Program-made: the position numbers and the translations under genes
DNA from: JAIOSM01 sp964593725
GTDB lineage: Bacteria > Desulfobacterota > Desulfobacteria > Desulfobacterales > Desulfobacteraceae
DNA length: 13,314 nt
Reading direction: 5' to 3'
NCBI GenBank assembly: GCA_964593725.1
Contig: CAZQJS010000073.1
Coordinates: 1 to 13,314, forward strand
Notes under the pieces: model-generated
Seen by the model: the letters and a program-made list of their open reading frames with translations, nothing else
Told to the model about the DNA's origin: nothing
Database searches by the model: none
Part shown: piece after piece, positions 1-7,263 of the stretch
Layout of the letters: each line of letters begins with the position of its first letter
Numbering within the stretch: the stretch's first letter is position 1

Positions 1-2
1 TT

Positions 3-110
3 CCAACAGGTTTTGAATACCCTCAAGAACTTGCTGCATTTAAGGATATACAGTGTAAGTCCAAGCTTGGTGGCTTGCTTAACCATGATTATATTGATAA
101 GGCTGCCTGA
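3..110 (+). pseudogene. 3' end of a rightward gene cut by the window edge (possible transposase tail)
   Basis: Reading in frame from base 3 gives 35 codons ending in TGA at 108-110. The C-terminus runs PTGFEYPQELAAFKD and then KLGGLLNHDYIDKAA. The composition looks like real protein rather than chance. A tail of the form LGGLL-x-x-Y...AA reminds me of integrase-core (DDE) transposases, but this is memory-based and weak. The gene continues beyond the left edge, so it may be intact outside the window; the pseudogene label is used only because it is partial here. A 14-bp inverted repeat begins 32 bp after the stop, which would fit an insertion-sequence end or a transcription end. The other frame open at the edge (frame 1, to about 123) is less protein-like. 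Confidence 0.4.
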
Positions 111-141
111 AAGGTTCTGGTAAAATCGAACCATAAATTAT

Positions 142-187
142 AGTTAAACATGGTTATGCAATTTTTATTACAGAACCATGTTTAACT
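142..187. repeat. 14-bp perfect inverted repeat with 18-nt loop
   Basis: AGTTAAACATGGTT at 142-155 is the exact reverse complement of AACCATGTTTAACT at 174-187. The arms are AT-rich and not followed by a clear T-run, so this is not a textbook intrinsic terminator. A smaller GGTTC/GAACC pair lies just before it (113-117 and 128-132). The position just after the stop of the truncated gene suggests a terminal structure of a mobile element or a 3' mRNA hairpin. The role is unknown. Confidence 0.6.
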
Positions 188-416
188 GTGTCTCAATATT
201 GTTAAAGAGCTGGAAATCTTGTGAAATTATTTTATTTTTACTTCTTTTTTTGTCTATAGCAATAAAAAACAGATAAGATTTTGTCCTTTCTTTGAGTTTA
301 ATGCCTTGTTGCTCCTCTTTTTTGCCCCGGATTAGTTTTTGAATAATACAGGAGGTCTCATCTGAAAATTATACTACGCCATAAAATGACTCAGAATACA
401 GGATAAATTCATCTGT
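188..416. other. Non-coding gap after dctM
   Basis: No convincing coding frame, RNA gene or strong terminator is visible here. The stretch is AT-rich, lies downstream of the leftward dctM stop, and separates it from the rightward truncated gene. A short phrase, ATACAGGA, occurs twice (near 347 and 398), which may be chance. Confidence 0.5.
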
Positions 417-1706
417 TCACATCATATTGGCAAGGAGCAGTGAAATTGGCGGAAATAATACAATGAGTGTCAGTCGTACAATATCAGCCATCCAGAAGGG
501 AGTCACTCCCTTGAAAATAGTACCCAGCTTAACATCGGGCAATACAGCTTTAAGTACAAAAACATTGAGCCCGATGGGCGGAGTTATCAAGCTTATTTCA
601 GTAATACACACAACAACAATACCAAACCAGATCAGATCAAAGCCCAGTGCTTCAATCATGGGGTAAAAAACAGGTACTGTGAGCATGATCATGGAAAGGC
701 TTTCAAGGACACACCCGAGCACTACATAAATGGCCATTAAAATCACTACAACAAGTAGCGGTGCAACGTTCCAGCTTAAAACAAAATCTGCCAGTGCAAA
801 GGGCATGCCGACAACATTTACAAAATTTGCAAAAATCAAAGCCCCGATCAATATTGTAAAAATCATGGCGGTTGTGGTGGCAGTTGATATCAGAACAGTC
901 TTCAGCAGAGGAAGGGTCAGTTTACCCCTGCCCCAGATAAAAAAGAATGCCCCGGTGGCACCTATTCCTGCTGCCTCAGTCGGTGTAAAAATACCTGCGT
1001 ATATTCCGCCCATAACAATAAAGAAAAGCAGCAGCACACCCCATATGCCCTTAAGGCTGTCAATCCTCTTATCCCAGGAAACACGTTCACCAGGAGGGCC
1101 TATCTCAGGGTTGCGCTTTGTTGCAAAATAGATGGCTCCAAGATAACAGCATATACCGAGCATACCCGGCAGAACACCTGCTGCAAACAATTTTCCAATG
1201 TCTGTTTCAGTCATGATACCATAAATAATGAGAATTACACTGGGAGGAATCAGAATACCCAATGTTCCCCCGGCAGCAATGGAACCTGTTGCAAGGCTGT
1301 CGGCATAGCCGAATTTCCGCATGGAAGGCATGGCAACCTTACTCATGGTGGCAGCAGTTGCAAGGGAACTTCCACACACTGCACTGAAACCGCCGCAGGC
1401 AACAATGGTTGCCATGGCAAGCCCACCCCTCCTATGCCCGAGAAAGGCATAGGAAGAGTTGTAAAGCTCATTGGAAAGACCTGCTTCAGTAACAAAATTT
1501 CCCATTAAAATGAAAAGTGGTACTACGGATAAACCATAATCCATTCCGGTTTCTGATGCAACAGTGGATACCATGCTTAAAGAGGCATGATAGTTGACAC
1601 ATTCTCCAAAACCAATAAATCCAACTAATGCCATGGCAAAAGCAATGGGCAGCCGTAAAAAAATCAGGATCAGAAGAACTGCAAATCCAATAAGTGATGC
1701 TTCCAT
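417..1706 (-). CDS. dctM: TRAP transporter large permease subunit (DctM)
   Basis: This is the large membrane subunit of a tripartite ATP-independent periplasmic (TRAP) transporter. It carries out ion-gradient-driven uptake of organic acids across the inner membrane. The protein is 429 aa if it starts at the ATG at 1704-1706 (MEASLIGFAVLLILIF). That start lies 5 bases beyond the end of dctQ and gives the usual family N-terminus; the frame also stays open 20 codons upstream, inside dctQ, and that longer start looks spurious. Roughly a dozen hydrophobic segments are present. The family signature GTLGILIPPSVILIIYG sits at about residues 147-163, and a second related motif near the C-terminus reads ITPPIGLNVFVLKAV. 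It is the last gene of dctP-dctQ-dctM. The family call is firm; the substrate cannot be read from this subunit. Confidence 0.95.
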   Translation of the reverse strand: MEASLIGFAVLLILIFLRLPIAFAMALVGFIGFGECVNYHASLSMVSTVASETGMDYGLSVVPLFILMGNFVTEAGLSNELYNSSYAFLGHRRGGLAMATIVACGGFSAVCGSSLATAATMSKVAMPSMRKFGYADSLATGSIAAGGTLGILIPPSVILIIYGIMTETDIGKLFAAGVLPGMLGICCYLGAIYFATKRNPEIGPPGERVSWDKRIDSLKGIWGVLLLFFIVMGGIYAGIFTPTEAAGIGATGAFFFIWGRGKLTLPLLKTVLISTATTTAMIFTILIGALIFANFVNVVGMPFALADFVLSWNVAPLLVVVILMAIYVVLGCVLESLSMIMLTVPVFYPMIEALGFDLIWFGIVVVCITEISLITPPIGLNVFVLKAVLPDVKLGTIFKGVTPFWMADIVRLTLIVLFPPISLLLANMM

Positions 1707-1710
1707 AATA

Positions 1711-2241
1711 CTATTTTTCCATTTTTGATGATTTAAACATAACAAATACCATAACAAAACTTGCAATGCCCGACATGATGGACATGAAATATATCAGTGG
1801 TGCAAGGGGCATCCTTAAAAACTCGGTCATATCTCCATACACTGATGTTTCAGCAGCTTTAACCCACAACTGCCAGGAGATAACACCCATGATAACCGCA
1901 CTTGCAATATTAACAATCACGGTCTGGGCTTTTTTTACTCCCTTTGGTGTAATACTGTCAAAAAGATCGACCGTAACATGCCCCTCTTCCGTGGACAGAA
2001 GCGCAAGTCCCAGAAATATGACAATTGCCATGGAAAACTCTGTTAATTCAAGAGCTCCGGTAATCGGTGCACTAAACACATAACGTCCCACAACATCGGC
2101 AAAAGTCAATGCCATCATTAAAAACAGGACGATTGATACAACAGGACCGATCAACATATGAAGCAGTGAATCAAACAGCTGCCATACACCTGTCTCTGTT
2201 TCTGTCTTTGTTTCTATACTATTCTTATCTGATGAAGTCAT
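1711..2241 (-). CDS. dctQ: TRAP transporter small permease subunit (DctQ)
   Basis: This 176-aa protein is the small membrane subunit of the TRAP transporter, pairing with DctM. Four hydrophobic segments fall at about residues 30-50, 65-83, 106-127 and 145-170, as expected for DctQ. The family motif around the end of helix 1 is visible as ADVVGRYVFSAPITGALELTEF (about 48-69). The N-terminal 20 residues are polar and Thr/Glu-rich, presumably cytoplasmic. The ATG at 2239-2241 lies 1 base after the dctP stop, and the dctM start follows 4 bases after its own stop. The three genes are therefore almost certainly cotranscribed and translationally coupled. Confidence 0.94.
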   Translation of the reverse strand: MTSSDKNSIETKTETETGVWQLFDSLLHMLIGPVVSIVLFLMMALTFADVVGRYVFSAPITGALELTEFSMAIVIFLGLALLSTEEGHVTVDLFDSITPKGVKKAQTVIVNIASAVIMGVISWQLWVKAAETSVYGDMTEFLRMPLAPLIYFMSIMSGIASFVMVFVMFKSSKMEK

Positions 2242-2242
2242 T

Positions 2243-3265
2243 TTATTTATAATTTTTCACCTGCTTGCGATAGTATTTCAAAGCTCTCTTTCCATTAACG
2301 CCTTTTTTCTTGGCCTTTGCAACCCATGAAGCTTCTATATCTTTTGTTGCAGCTTTTATTTCAGCAACAAACTCAGGTGAAGCTGTGATTACATGGTTTC
2401 CTGCAGCTACGATTGCATCAAGACCGCTCTTATCCTTTGCATCCCATACCTGTCCTGCACGTTTTGCAAATACTTCTCCTGAAACATCCAAAACAGCTTT
2501 TTGATCTGCTTTTGAAAAGCTGTCAAAGGTCTTCTGGTTCATTACAATAAAAAATGCTGTGTTATAAAGTCCGCCGGGAACCAGAGTAGTATAGGGGACA
2601 AGTTTTGTAATTTTAAATGCCTGGATGGATGATTTTGGGAAGAAAATTCCATCTGCAACACCACGGGAAAGAATCTCATAACTTTTTGAGGCAGGTTTCT
2701 GGATTCCAACAACACCAAGGGCTTTTGTAACTTCGGCTGCAATACCGCCTGGAATACGAAACTTCATACCCTTAAGATCAGCAATGGATTTGATCTCTTT
2801 TTTTGAGTTGTGTATCTGGCCAGGGCCATGAACAAATACAGATATAAGTTTTACACCTTTGTACTCGCCTGCTTTTTCAAAGTATTTTTTGTAGGTTCTC
2901 CAGTAGGCCACACACATTGCCTCTGCACTGTCACCAAGGAAAGGTAATTCCACTGCCTGGGGCAATGAAAAACGACCAGGGATGTAAACATTACAACTAT
3001 AGGCAACATCTGCAAGTCCATTTTTTGCAATGTCAAAATGAGCCTTTGGATGTCCCAGCCCTTTGGCAAGAATTTTAATACTGACACGACCATCTGTTAC
3101 TTTTTTAACATCATCTATCCACGGTTGAACCATACCGGTCACGATGTGATGCTTGGCCGGTAGCCAGGAAGAGAGAGTTAAATCTTTAGCCATAACCCCT
3201 GATGATAAAATTGACATTAGGAAAAAAATACTGACCATAATCAAAGCTACTTTACATCTTTTCAT
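2243..3265 (-). CDS. dctP: TRAP transporter substrate-binding protein (DctP)
   Basis: This is the periplasmic solute receptor of the TRAP system, 340 aa from the chosen start. The ATG at 3263-3265 is preceded at 7 nt by a perfect AGGAGG (complement of 3273-3278) and begins a clear signal peptide (MKRCKVALIMVSIFFLMSIL). Likely cleavage is after SGVMA, before KDLTLSSW. An in-frame start 17 codons upstream lacks this logic. The domain carries the conserved ligand-contact region with an Arg (R170 in LKGMKFRIPGG). That Arg normally bonds a substrate carboxylate, so an organic acid is the expected cargo. The C-terminus is strongly basic (KYYRKQVKNYK). Neighbouring aromatic-catabolism genes hint at an aromatic or keto acid substrate, but that is inference only. 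Confidence 0.95.
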   Translation of the reverse strand: MKRCKVALIMVSIFFLMSILSSGVMAKDLTLSSWLPAKHHIVTGMVQPWIDDVKKVTDGRVSIKILAKGLGHPKAHFDIAKNGLADVAYSCNVYIPGRFSLPQAVELPFLGDSAEAMCVAYWRTYKKYFEKAGEYKGVKLISVFVHGPGQIHNSKKEIKSIADLKGMKFRIPGGIAAEVTKALGVVGIQKPASKSYEILSRGVADGIFFPKSSIQAFKITKLVPYTTLVPGGLYNTAFFIVMNQKTFDSFSKADQKAVLDVSGEVFAKRAGQVWDAKDKSGLDAIVAAGNHVITASPEFVAEIKAATKDIEASWVAKAKKKGVNGKRALKYYRKQVKNYK

Positions 3266-3290
3266 GGAACATCCTCCTAGATCTAAAATT

Positions 3291-3319
3291 ATTATAGTTG
3301 AGATGCCCTTGGGCAAACT
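3291..3319 (-). promoter_or_regulatory. Putative dctP promoter with overlapping palindrome
   Basis: On the minus strand a perfect TATAAT (complement of 3291-3296) lies about 25 nt upstream of the dctP ribosome binding site. The -35 region is poor (AGTTTG-like at 17 bp). The palindrome TGCCC-TT-GGGCA, read on the plus strand at 3304-3315, sits in the -35/spacer region, where an activator or repressor could act. A good -10 with a weak -35 and an overlapping dyad fits a regulated promoter. The regulator is unknown; the response regulator encoded upstream has no DNA-binding domain. Confidence 0.45.
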
Positions 3320-3327
3320 CTATATAA

Positions 3328-3359
3328 ACAAGCTAAAAAATAACTATTTATTAGCTTGT
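3328..3359 (-). terminator. Weak hairpin upstream of dctP (possible terminator or operator)
   Basis: ACAAGCTAA (3328-3336) and TTAGCTTGT (3351-3359) form a 9-bp perfect stem with a 14-nt loop. On the minus strand it is followed by a T-rich stretch (TTTATATAG). It overlaps the stop codon of the small ORF 3351-3560 and could end transcription coming from the response-regulator side before dctP. The stem is AT-rich, so it would be a weak terminator. Confidence 0.35.
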
Positions 3360-3560
3360 CAACACCCTGGTAAAAGTATGGTTGCCATTCATCAAAGCCC
3401 CTGCCAATCTATCAATGGGATATCCAGGCCATGCAATATCATTGTAAAGTATATAAGATAGGATTACCGGGTAAAAGTCAACAGGTTTTTCATTATTTTT
3501 AAGTAAAAAAAGTACATATGTAATTATTGCAGCTGAACTTAAAAATATCATTTGTGTCAT
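3351..3560 (-). CDS. Possible small membrane protein, 69 aa
   Basis: A 69-codon frame starts with ATG at 3558-3560, 10 bases after the response-regulator stop. A modest AAGG lies about 8-10 nt upstream of the start. The first 20 residues are hydrophobic (MTQMIFLSSAAIITYVLFLL), like one membrane segment or a signal anchor, followed by a polar tail with YNDIAWPGYPIDRLAGAL. I recognise no family. It sits in the same orientation as its neighbours, with no better frame overlapping it. The alternative is a non-coding dctP upstream region, since the hairpin at its 3' end and the dctP promoter lie close by. A coding call rests only on context, start signal and composition. Confidence 0.35.
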   Translation of the reverse strand: MTQMIFLSSAAIITYVLFLLKNNEKPVDFYPVILSYILYNDIAWPGYPIDRLAGALMNGNHTFTRVLTS

Positions 3561-3569
3561 AAATTTACC

Positions 3570-4079
3570 TTACTCTTTTTTCTTTGTTTCAGAATTATCA
3601 AACTCAGCCCAGAACTCCTTGTCTGCTTCTTTCCAATGGGCGCCGAATTTTCTGTTAAAGGCAGGTCCCACCATATCAAAAAGCATTTTCCAGGGCGGGT
3701 TCCCCTCTTCTGCTGCCTTAAGAAGGTCCCCCAGAATCGTTTCAAGATCTGCAAGAGAGTCCTTGGGAATATAGGAAAGAGCTCCCTTGCGTATCGATTC
3801 CATCAGAGATTCAGTGTTTAATGCATGGGCAGTAAGCATCACAGAAGGGATCTTTCTTGCAACAGCCTCCTCAAGCAGTTTCATGCCGTTTACACCCATT
3901 ATGTCCAGTATTGCAAGGTCATAATTATTTGATTTGATTTTTTCTGAAGCAGACTGATAATCACCTGCAAGATCAAGCCTGGCATTATCCAGAATCTCCT
4001 CAATGGTCTCAAGGATATCTTCTTCATCATCCACAACAAGAATATACTTATCTTTAAGAAATGATTTGGAATCAGTCAT
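3570..4079 (-). CDS. Stand-alone response regulator receiver protein
   Basis: This 169-aa CheY-like receiver has all the expected phosphorylation residues. These are the acidic pair D17/D18 (ILVVDDEED), phosphoacceptor D59 (LAILDIMG), T83 (VMLTAH) and K106 (YIPKD). The receiver ends near residue 122. It is followed by a 45-residue extension (roughly 124-169: PPWKMLFDMVGPAFNRKFG, then a charged KEADKEFWAEF and a lysine-rich end). This extension is not a recognisable helix-turn-helix, so output is likely through protein contact rather than DNA binding. No histidine kinase is encoded in the window. A GGAG (complement of 4093-4096) lies 13 nt before the ATG, which is long spacing, but no other start is available. 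A promoter of form TTGAAA-17-TATATT precedes it. Confidence 0.9.
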   Translation of the reverse strand: MTDSKSFLKDKYILVVDDEEDILETIEEILDNARLDLAGDYQSASEKIKSNNYDLAILDIMGVNGMKLLEEAVARKIPSVMLTAHALNTESLMESIRKGALSYIPKDSLADLETILGDLLKAAEEGNPPWKMLFDMVGPAFNRKFGAHWKEADKEFWAEFDNSETKKKE

Positions 4080-4144
4080 ATTTTCAAATAATCTCCTTTA
4101 AAAAATCAGTAAACCGCATTAAAACCGATAAATCATCTTTTTGA

Positions 4145-4173
4145 AATATACTCTATGCAATTTTTGATTTCAA
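4145..4173 (-). promoter_or_regulatory. Putative sigma70-type promoter of the response regulator
   Basis: On the minus strand TTGAAA (complement of 4168-4173) is followed after 17 nt by TATATT (complement of 4145-4150). The predicted RNA start is about 60 nt before the ATG at 4079. Spacing is ideal and both hexamers are one mismatch from consensus. Confidence 0.5.
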
Positions 4174-4217
4174 AGCAATGAAAATTTTATCTCCTGTCTG
4201 CTCCTGCCCGGCCTGCT

Positions 4218-4246
4218 TTGACAAATCCCTGAAAAATGAATATCAT
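4218..4246 (+). promoter_or_regulatory. Sigma70-type promoter for the coiled-coil protein gene
   Basis: A perfect -35 TTGACA (4218-4223), a 17-nt spacer and TATCAT (4241-4246, one mismatch) lie about 41 nt upstream of the ATG at 4288. This is the best promoter match I see in the window. Confidence 0.65.
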
Positions 4247-4287
4247 GTGCCTTTAAAAAGTTTAAACCTGATAACCGGAGAATAGTA

Positions 4288-4719
4288 ATGAGTACCAGTG
4301 TAAAAACATTGTTACAGAGAATCAATTTTATTGAAACCGACATGGAGCTGCATAAACAGATTCTTCTTTCCACCCCTTCTGATAATAAAGAAGAGATGAA
4401 AACAATCATAAATAAGATTGCTGAACAAAAAAAACAGATCCTTGAACTGCGCCTTCAAATTAAAAAAACCAACAGGGCTGAATATGATAAAATCCTTGCC
4501 ATTGAGCAGGCAGCTGAGACATTTAAACAGATATCAGAAAATAAAAAATTTGTATCTGTAAACACCTTAAATGAATCAGGTGAGTGCTATATTACCCTGA
4601 ATAACGGCACCCGGGTAGAGTGCCTTGTTACTGCCAGAGAAGAGAATGGAAACTATACCATACTCACCCTTGACGGTGAGACAAAGGAGTACCCGGGCGG
4701 TTTTATCAAACAGCATTAA
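4288..4719 (+). CDS. Unrecognised 143-aa protein: coiled coil plus small C-terminal domain
   Basis: I do not recognise a family. The ATG at 4288 has GGAG 7 nt upstream (4277-4280) and a strong promoter. Residues about 5-85 are charged and helix-prone with heptad-like spacing (KTLLQRINFIETDMELHKQILL, then KIAEQKKQILELRLQIKK). This suggests a coiled coil or helical hairpin that oligomerises. Residues about 88-140 are beta-rich (KFVSVNTLNESGECYITLNNGTRVECLV and NYTILTLDGETKEYPGG), like a small barrel or SH3-like fold. There is no signal peptide or membrane segment, so it is probably cytoplasmic. It is the only rightward gene between the TRAP region and the catabolic operon, and its stop is 2 nt from the stop of the facing ligase gene. 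Confidence 0.75.
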   Translation: MSTSVKTLLQRINFIETDMELHKQILLSTPSDNKEEMKTIINKIAEQKKQILELRLQIKKTNRAEYDKILAIEQAAETFKQISENKKFVSVNTLNESGECYITLNNGTRVECLVTAREENGNYTILTLDGETKEYPGGFIKQH

Positions 4720-4721
4720 AC

Positions 4722-6302
4722 CTAATCAAGCTTCTGAAACGCCTCTTTTCTGCCTGTGTATTTTTTCCTTAACTCAGGCTTCTGCAATTTTCCGGTCGGA
4801 TTGCGCGGAATCTTATCAAAGATGACCTTTCTTGGCACCTTGTACATGGCAAGCTGGGTCTTTGCAAACTCGATCACATCCTCTTCAGTCATTGATTTAC
4901 CTTCTTTAAGCTGAACAACTGCAAGGACAATTTCCACAAGCCTCTTATCAGGATATCCAATACATGCCACATCATCGATATCAGGATGATTCATTAAAGC
5001 ATCTTCAATCTCAACAGGGAATATGTTCTCTCCACCGCTTGTGACCATATCCTTCATACGGTCCACAACATAATAGTAACCGTCTTCATCCCTCCTTAAA
5101 AGGTCTCCGGTGTACAGCCAGCCGTCTTTAATGGTCTCCTGTGTCTTTTCAGGATTATTATAATACTCCCTCATCATACGGGGGGTCCTGAAAACAAGTT
5201 CGCCCACCTCACCCTTGGGCAGCTCTTCACCGGATTCATTTACAATTTTTGCTTCAACTCCAAAGGTTGGTTTACCAACAGAGCCTGGTTTGCGCAGAGT
5301 ATCTTCCGGATAGAGATTAAACGTACCGCCTCCGCCGCCCTCGGTAATACCATATATATTTGAGACCCTGCATGGAAGTTTTTCCACAAGCATCTTCATG
5401 ATATCAAAGGGGACTGGCTGAGCACCGATCTCCATATACTTCCAGGAAGACAGATCATAGTCAGACAGTTTAATATCTCCCTTTTCAATGGCATTTAAGA
5501 CTGCAATACCAATGGGAACAACAAAGAGCATGTCAGTACATTTTTCTTCATCAACAGCCTCGATTATCCATTTAGGATCTTTAAAACCCCGGATGATTGT
5601 GCCGGTAGCGCCTGTGGCATAGAAAGGTGCCCAGAGAAACATGGTTCCGGAATGATACAGGGGTAAAAAAATCAGATAATTATCATCCTTCTGGACAAAG
5701 TATGTCATGCCATTGGCAGCGGCAATACTGTTTACAGAAAAATGGGTATGGAGAACAGGTTTTGGCTTGCCTGTTGTACCTGAAGTAAACATCATTGCAA
5801 GGCTGTGATCCCTTTCAACCTCAACCAGAGCATCTGAAGTGTCATCATAGGCCTGGACAGTTTTGAAATCAACCATTCCATCCGGGGCATCCCCTCCCAC
5901 ACAGATATAATTTTCAAGGGTGGTCAGATCTTTTTTAGCACCATTGACAACTTCCATGAATTCAGAACCAAATATAAAAACTTTAGGGTCGCAAACATTG
6001 GCAGCATAGACCACATCAGAACTTTCAAACCTGAAATTAAGGGGGACCACAATTGCTCCCAGGCGTATTATGGCAAAATATGTAACAAGCCAGGTAAGGG
6101 AATCATTCTGGAGATGCATGACATAATCGCCATGTTTTACTCCCATCTCCCTGGACAGATAATTTGCCAGTCTGTTAATTTCATCATTAAACTCTTTCCA
6201 GGTAAAAGTTTTCCTGTCATTTTCAGCAGGTGTTCGTTCAATCAGACAAACTTTATCCGGATTATTCTGGGCATGTATTGCTGCATATCCTGAGTAATTC
6301 AC
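4722..6302 (-). CDS. Acyl-CoA ligase (ANL/AMP-binding superfamily)
   Basis: This 526-aa adenylate-forming enzyme converts a carboxylic acid, ATP and CoA to acyl-CoA. The core motifs are intact: phosphate loop TSGTTGKPK (173-181), YGITE (317-321), YTGD (397-400), hinge region DRMKDMVTSGGEN (414-426) and catalytic Lys505 in NPTGKLQK. The start is GTG at 6300-6302, with GGAG 9 nt upstream overlapping the BKACE stop; that spacing decides the start and implies coupling. Length and motifs match the medium/long-chain and aromatic acid ligase group rather than the longer (about 650 aa) acetoacetyl-CoA synthetases. As the last gene of the operon it could activate acetoacetate released by BKACE, or salvage the aromatic acid. 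Substrate is unresolved. Confidence 0.93.
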   Translation of the reverse strand: MNYSGYAAIHAQNNPDKVCLIERTPAENDRKTFTWKEFNDEINRLANYLSREMGVKHGDYVMHLQNDSLTWLVTYFAIIRLGAIVVPLNFRFESSDVVYAANVCDPKVFIFGSEFMEVVNGAKKDLTTLENYICVGGDAPDGMVDFKTVQAYDDTSDALVEVERDHSLAMMFTSGTTGKPKPVLHTHFSVNSIAAANGMTYFVQKDDNYLIFLPLYHSGTMFLWAPFYATGATGTIIRGFKDPKWIIEAVDEEKCTDMLFVVPIGIAVLNAIEKGDIKLSDYDLSSWKYMEIGAQPVPFDIMKMLVEKLPCRVSNIYGITEGGGGGTFNLYPEDTLRKPGSVGKPTFGVEAKIVNESGEELPKGEVGELVFRTPRMMREYYNNPEKTQETIKDGWLYTGDLLRRDEDGYYYVVDRMKDMVTSGGENIFPVEIEDALMNHPDIDDVACIGYPDKRLVEIVLAVVQLKEGKSMTEEDVIEFAKTQLAMYKVPRKVIFDKIPRNPTGKLQKPELRKKYTGRKEAFQKLD

Positions 6303-6316
6303 TGTTCTTGTCTCCT

Positions 6317-7261
6317 TTAAAAGTTTACTTTATCAAGGCCTTTTAACCCCAGCATCTTTCTTGCCTCTTCAGGTGTTGCAGGTTCAAGGCTCATCTCCCT
6401 TGCAATATTCTTTATCATCTTCACCTGGTCTGCACTTGCCTTGGCAATCCTGCCCTTGCCTGCATAGACAGAATCTTCCAGCCCGATTCTGACATTGCAT
6501 GCTCCCATGGCCATGGCAGTTGAGGTTATTGGAATCTGATATTTACCGCCAGCTGCAACAGACCATGTAAAATTATCCTCTCCAAGTACCTCCTTTGCTT
6601 CATCATGTATCAGCACAAGGTGTTTGACCGAGGGTGTCATCCAGCCCACCATGGGTCCGAAAACAAATTGAAGATGAACAGGTGTTTTTAATAATCCTTC
6701 ATTGATCAGCCATGAGACATAGCTTATATGTCCAAGTTCATACATTTCAAGTTCAGGTTTTGTATCAATTTCAAGAAATTTTCTGGCATATATGATGTCA
6801 TCATTAAATGTAGGCCTGAATGTTACATTTTTACAAAGTTCAAGATACTCCTTTTCCCAGTCATGTTTAAATTCCTTGAACCTGCCTGCTATCTGAAAAA
6901 TACCAAAATTAAAGGGCGCAGGGTCAAAGGAGCACATTTCAGGTTTGAGTCTTTCAATGGGTATAAGTTTTTCAGCTGTTGTCTGGTTCATGCCGCCGCC
7001 GGTTGTGGGAAGCAGGATCATATCACACCTTGCCTTGATTTTACTGTGTACTTCGACAAAGAGATCAGGATCCGAGACAGGCAGGCCGTTTTCAGGATTT
7101 CTCACATGGATGTGGGCAATGGCAGCACCAGCCTCATGGGCCCTTACTGCATCCTCCACAATCTCATCCGGGGTAATGGGAAGATAATCACTCATGGTTG
7201 GTATATGAACCGACCCGGTGATGGCTGCTGTAATAATTAATTTATCCATACCTTTTGACAT
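6317..7261 (-). CDS. Beta-keto acid cleavage enzyme (BKACE, DUF849)
   Basis: BKACE enzymes are Zn-dependent TIM-barrel enzymes that convert a beta-keto acid plus acetyl-CoA to acetoacetate plus a new acyl-CoA; the first known member is 3-keto-5-aminohexanoate cleavage enzyme (Kce). Visible family features in this 314-aa protein are TAAITGSVHIP (11-21), zinc ligands H50 and H52 in AHIHVR, LPTTGGG (84-90), the KPEMCSFDPAPFNFG loop (106-120) and the zinc-ligand Glu262 in RIGLED. The Kce Glu14 position appears to be Val18 here, so an amino-keto substrate like that of Kce is less likely. The ATG at 7259-7261 has AGGAGG 9 nt upstream (complement of 7271-7276), overlapping the end of the Lrp gene. 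The upstream transaminase suggests a beta-keto acid made from a beta-amino acid as substrate. Confidence 0.92.
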   Translation of the reverse strand: MSKGMDKLIITAAITGSVHIPTMSDYLPITPDEIVEDAVRAHEAGAAIAHIHVRNPENGLPVSDPDLFVEVHSKIKARCDMILLPTTGGGMNQTTAEKLIPIERLKPEMCSFDPAPFNFGIFQIAGRFKEFKHDWEKEYLELCKNVTFRPTFNDDIIYARKFLEIDTKPELEMYELGHISYVSWLINEGLLKTPVHLQFVFGPMVGWMTPSVKHLVLIHDEAKEVLGEDNFTWSVAAGGKYQIPITSTAMAMGACNVRIGLEDSVYAGKGRIAKASADQVKMIKNIAREMSLEPATPEEARKMLGLKGLDKVNF

Positions 7262-7263
7262 AT

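Noticed and set aside
1704..1766. Upstream start of dctM inside dctQ (MQVLLWYLLC...)
   Set aside because: The 20 extra residues overlap dctQ and do not resemble DctM N-termini; MEASLIGF gives the normal start 4 nt after the dctQ stop.
3153..3461. 102-codon rightward ORF opposite the start of dctP
   Set aside because: It is antisense to the dctP signal-peptide region and promoter, with no start signal and no protein-like features.
6728..7240. 170-codon rightward ORF opposite BKACE
   Set aside because: It is the antisense shadow of a clear BKACE gene, Cys- and Phe-rich with no recognisable motif.
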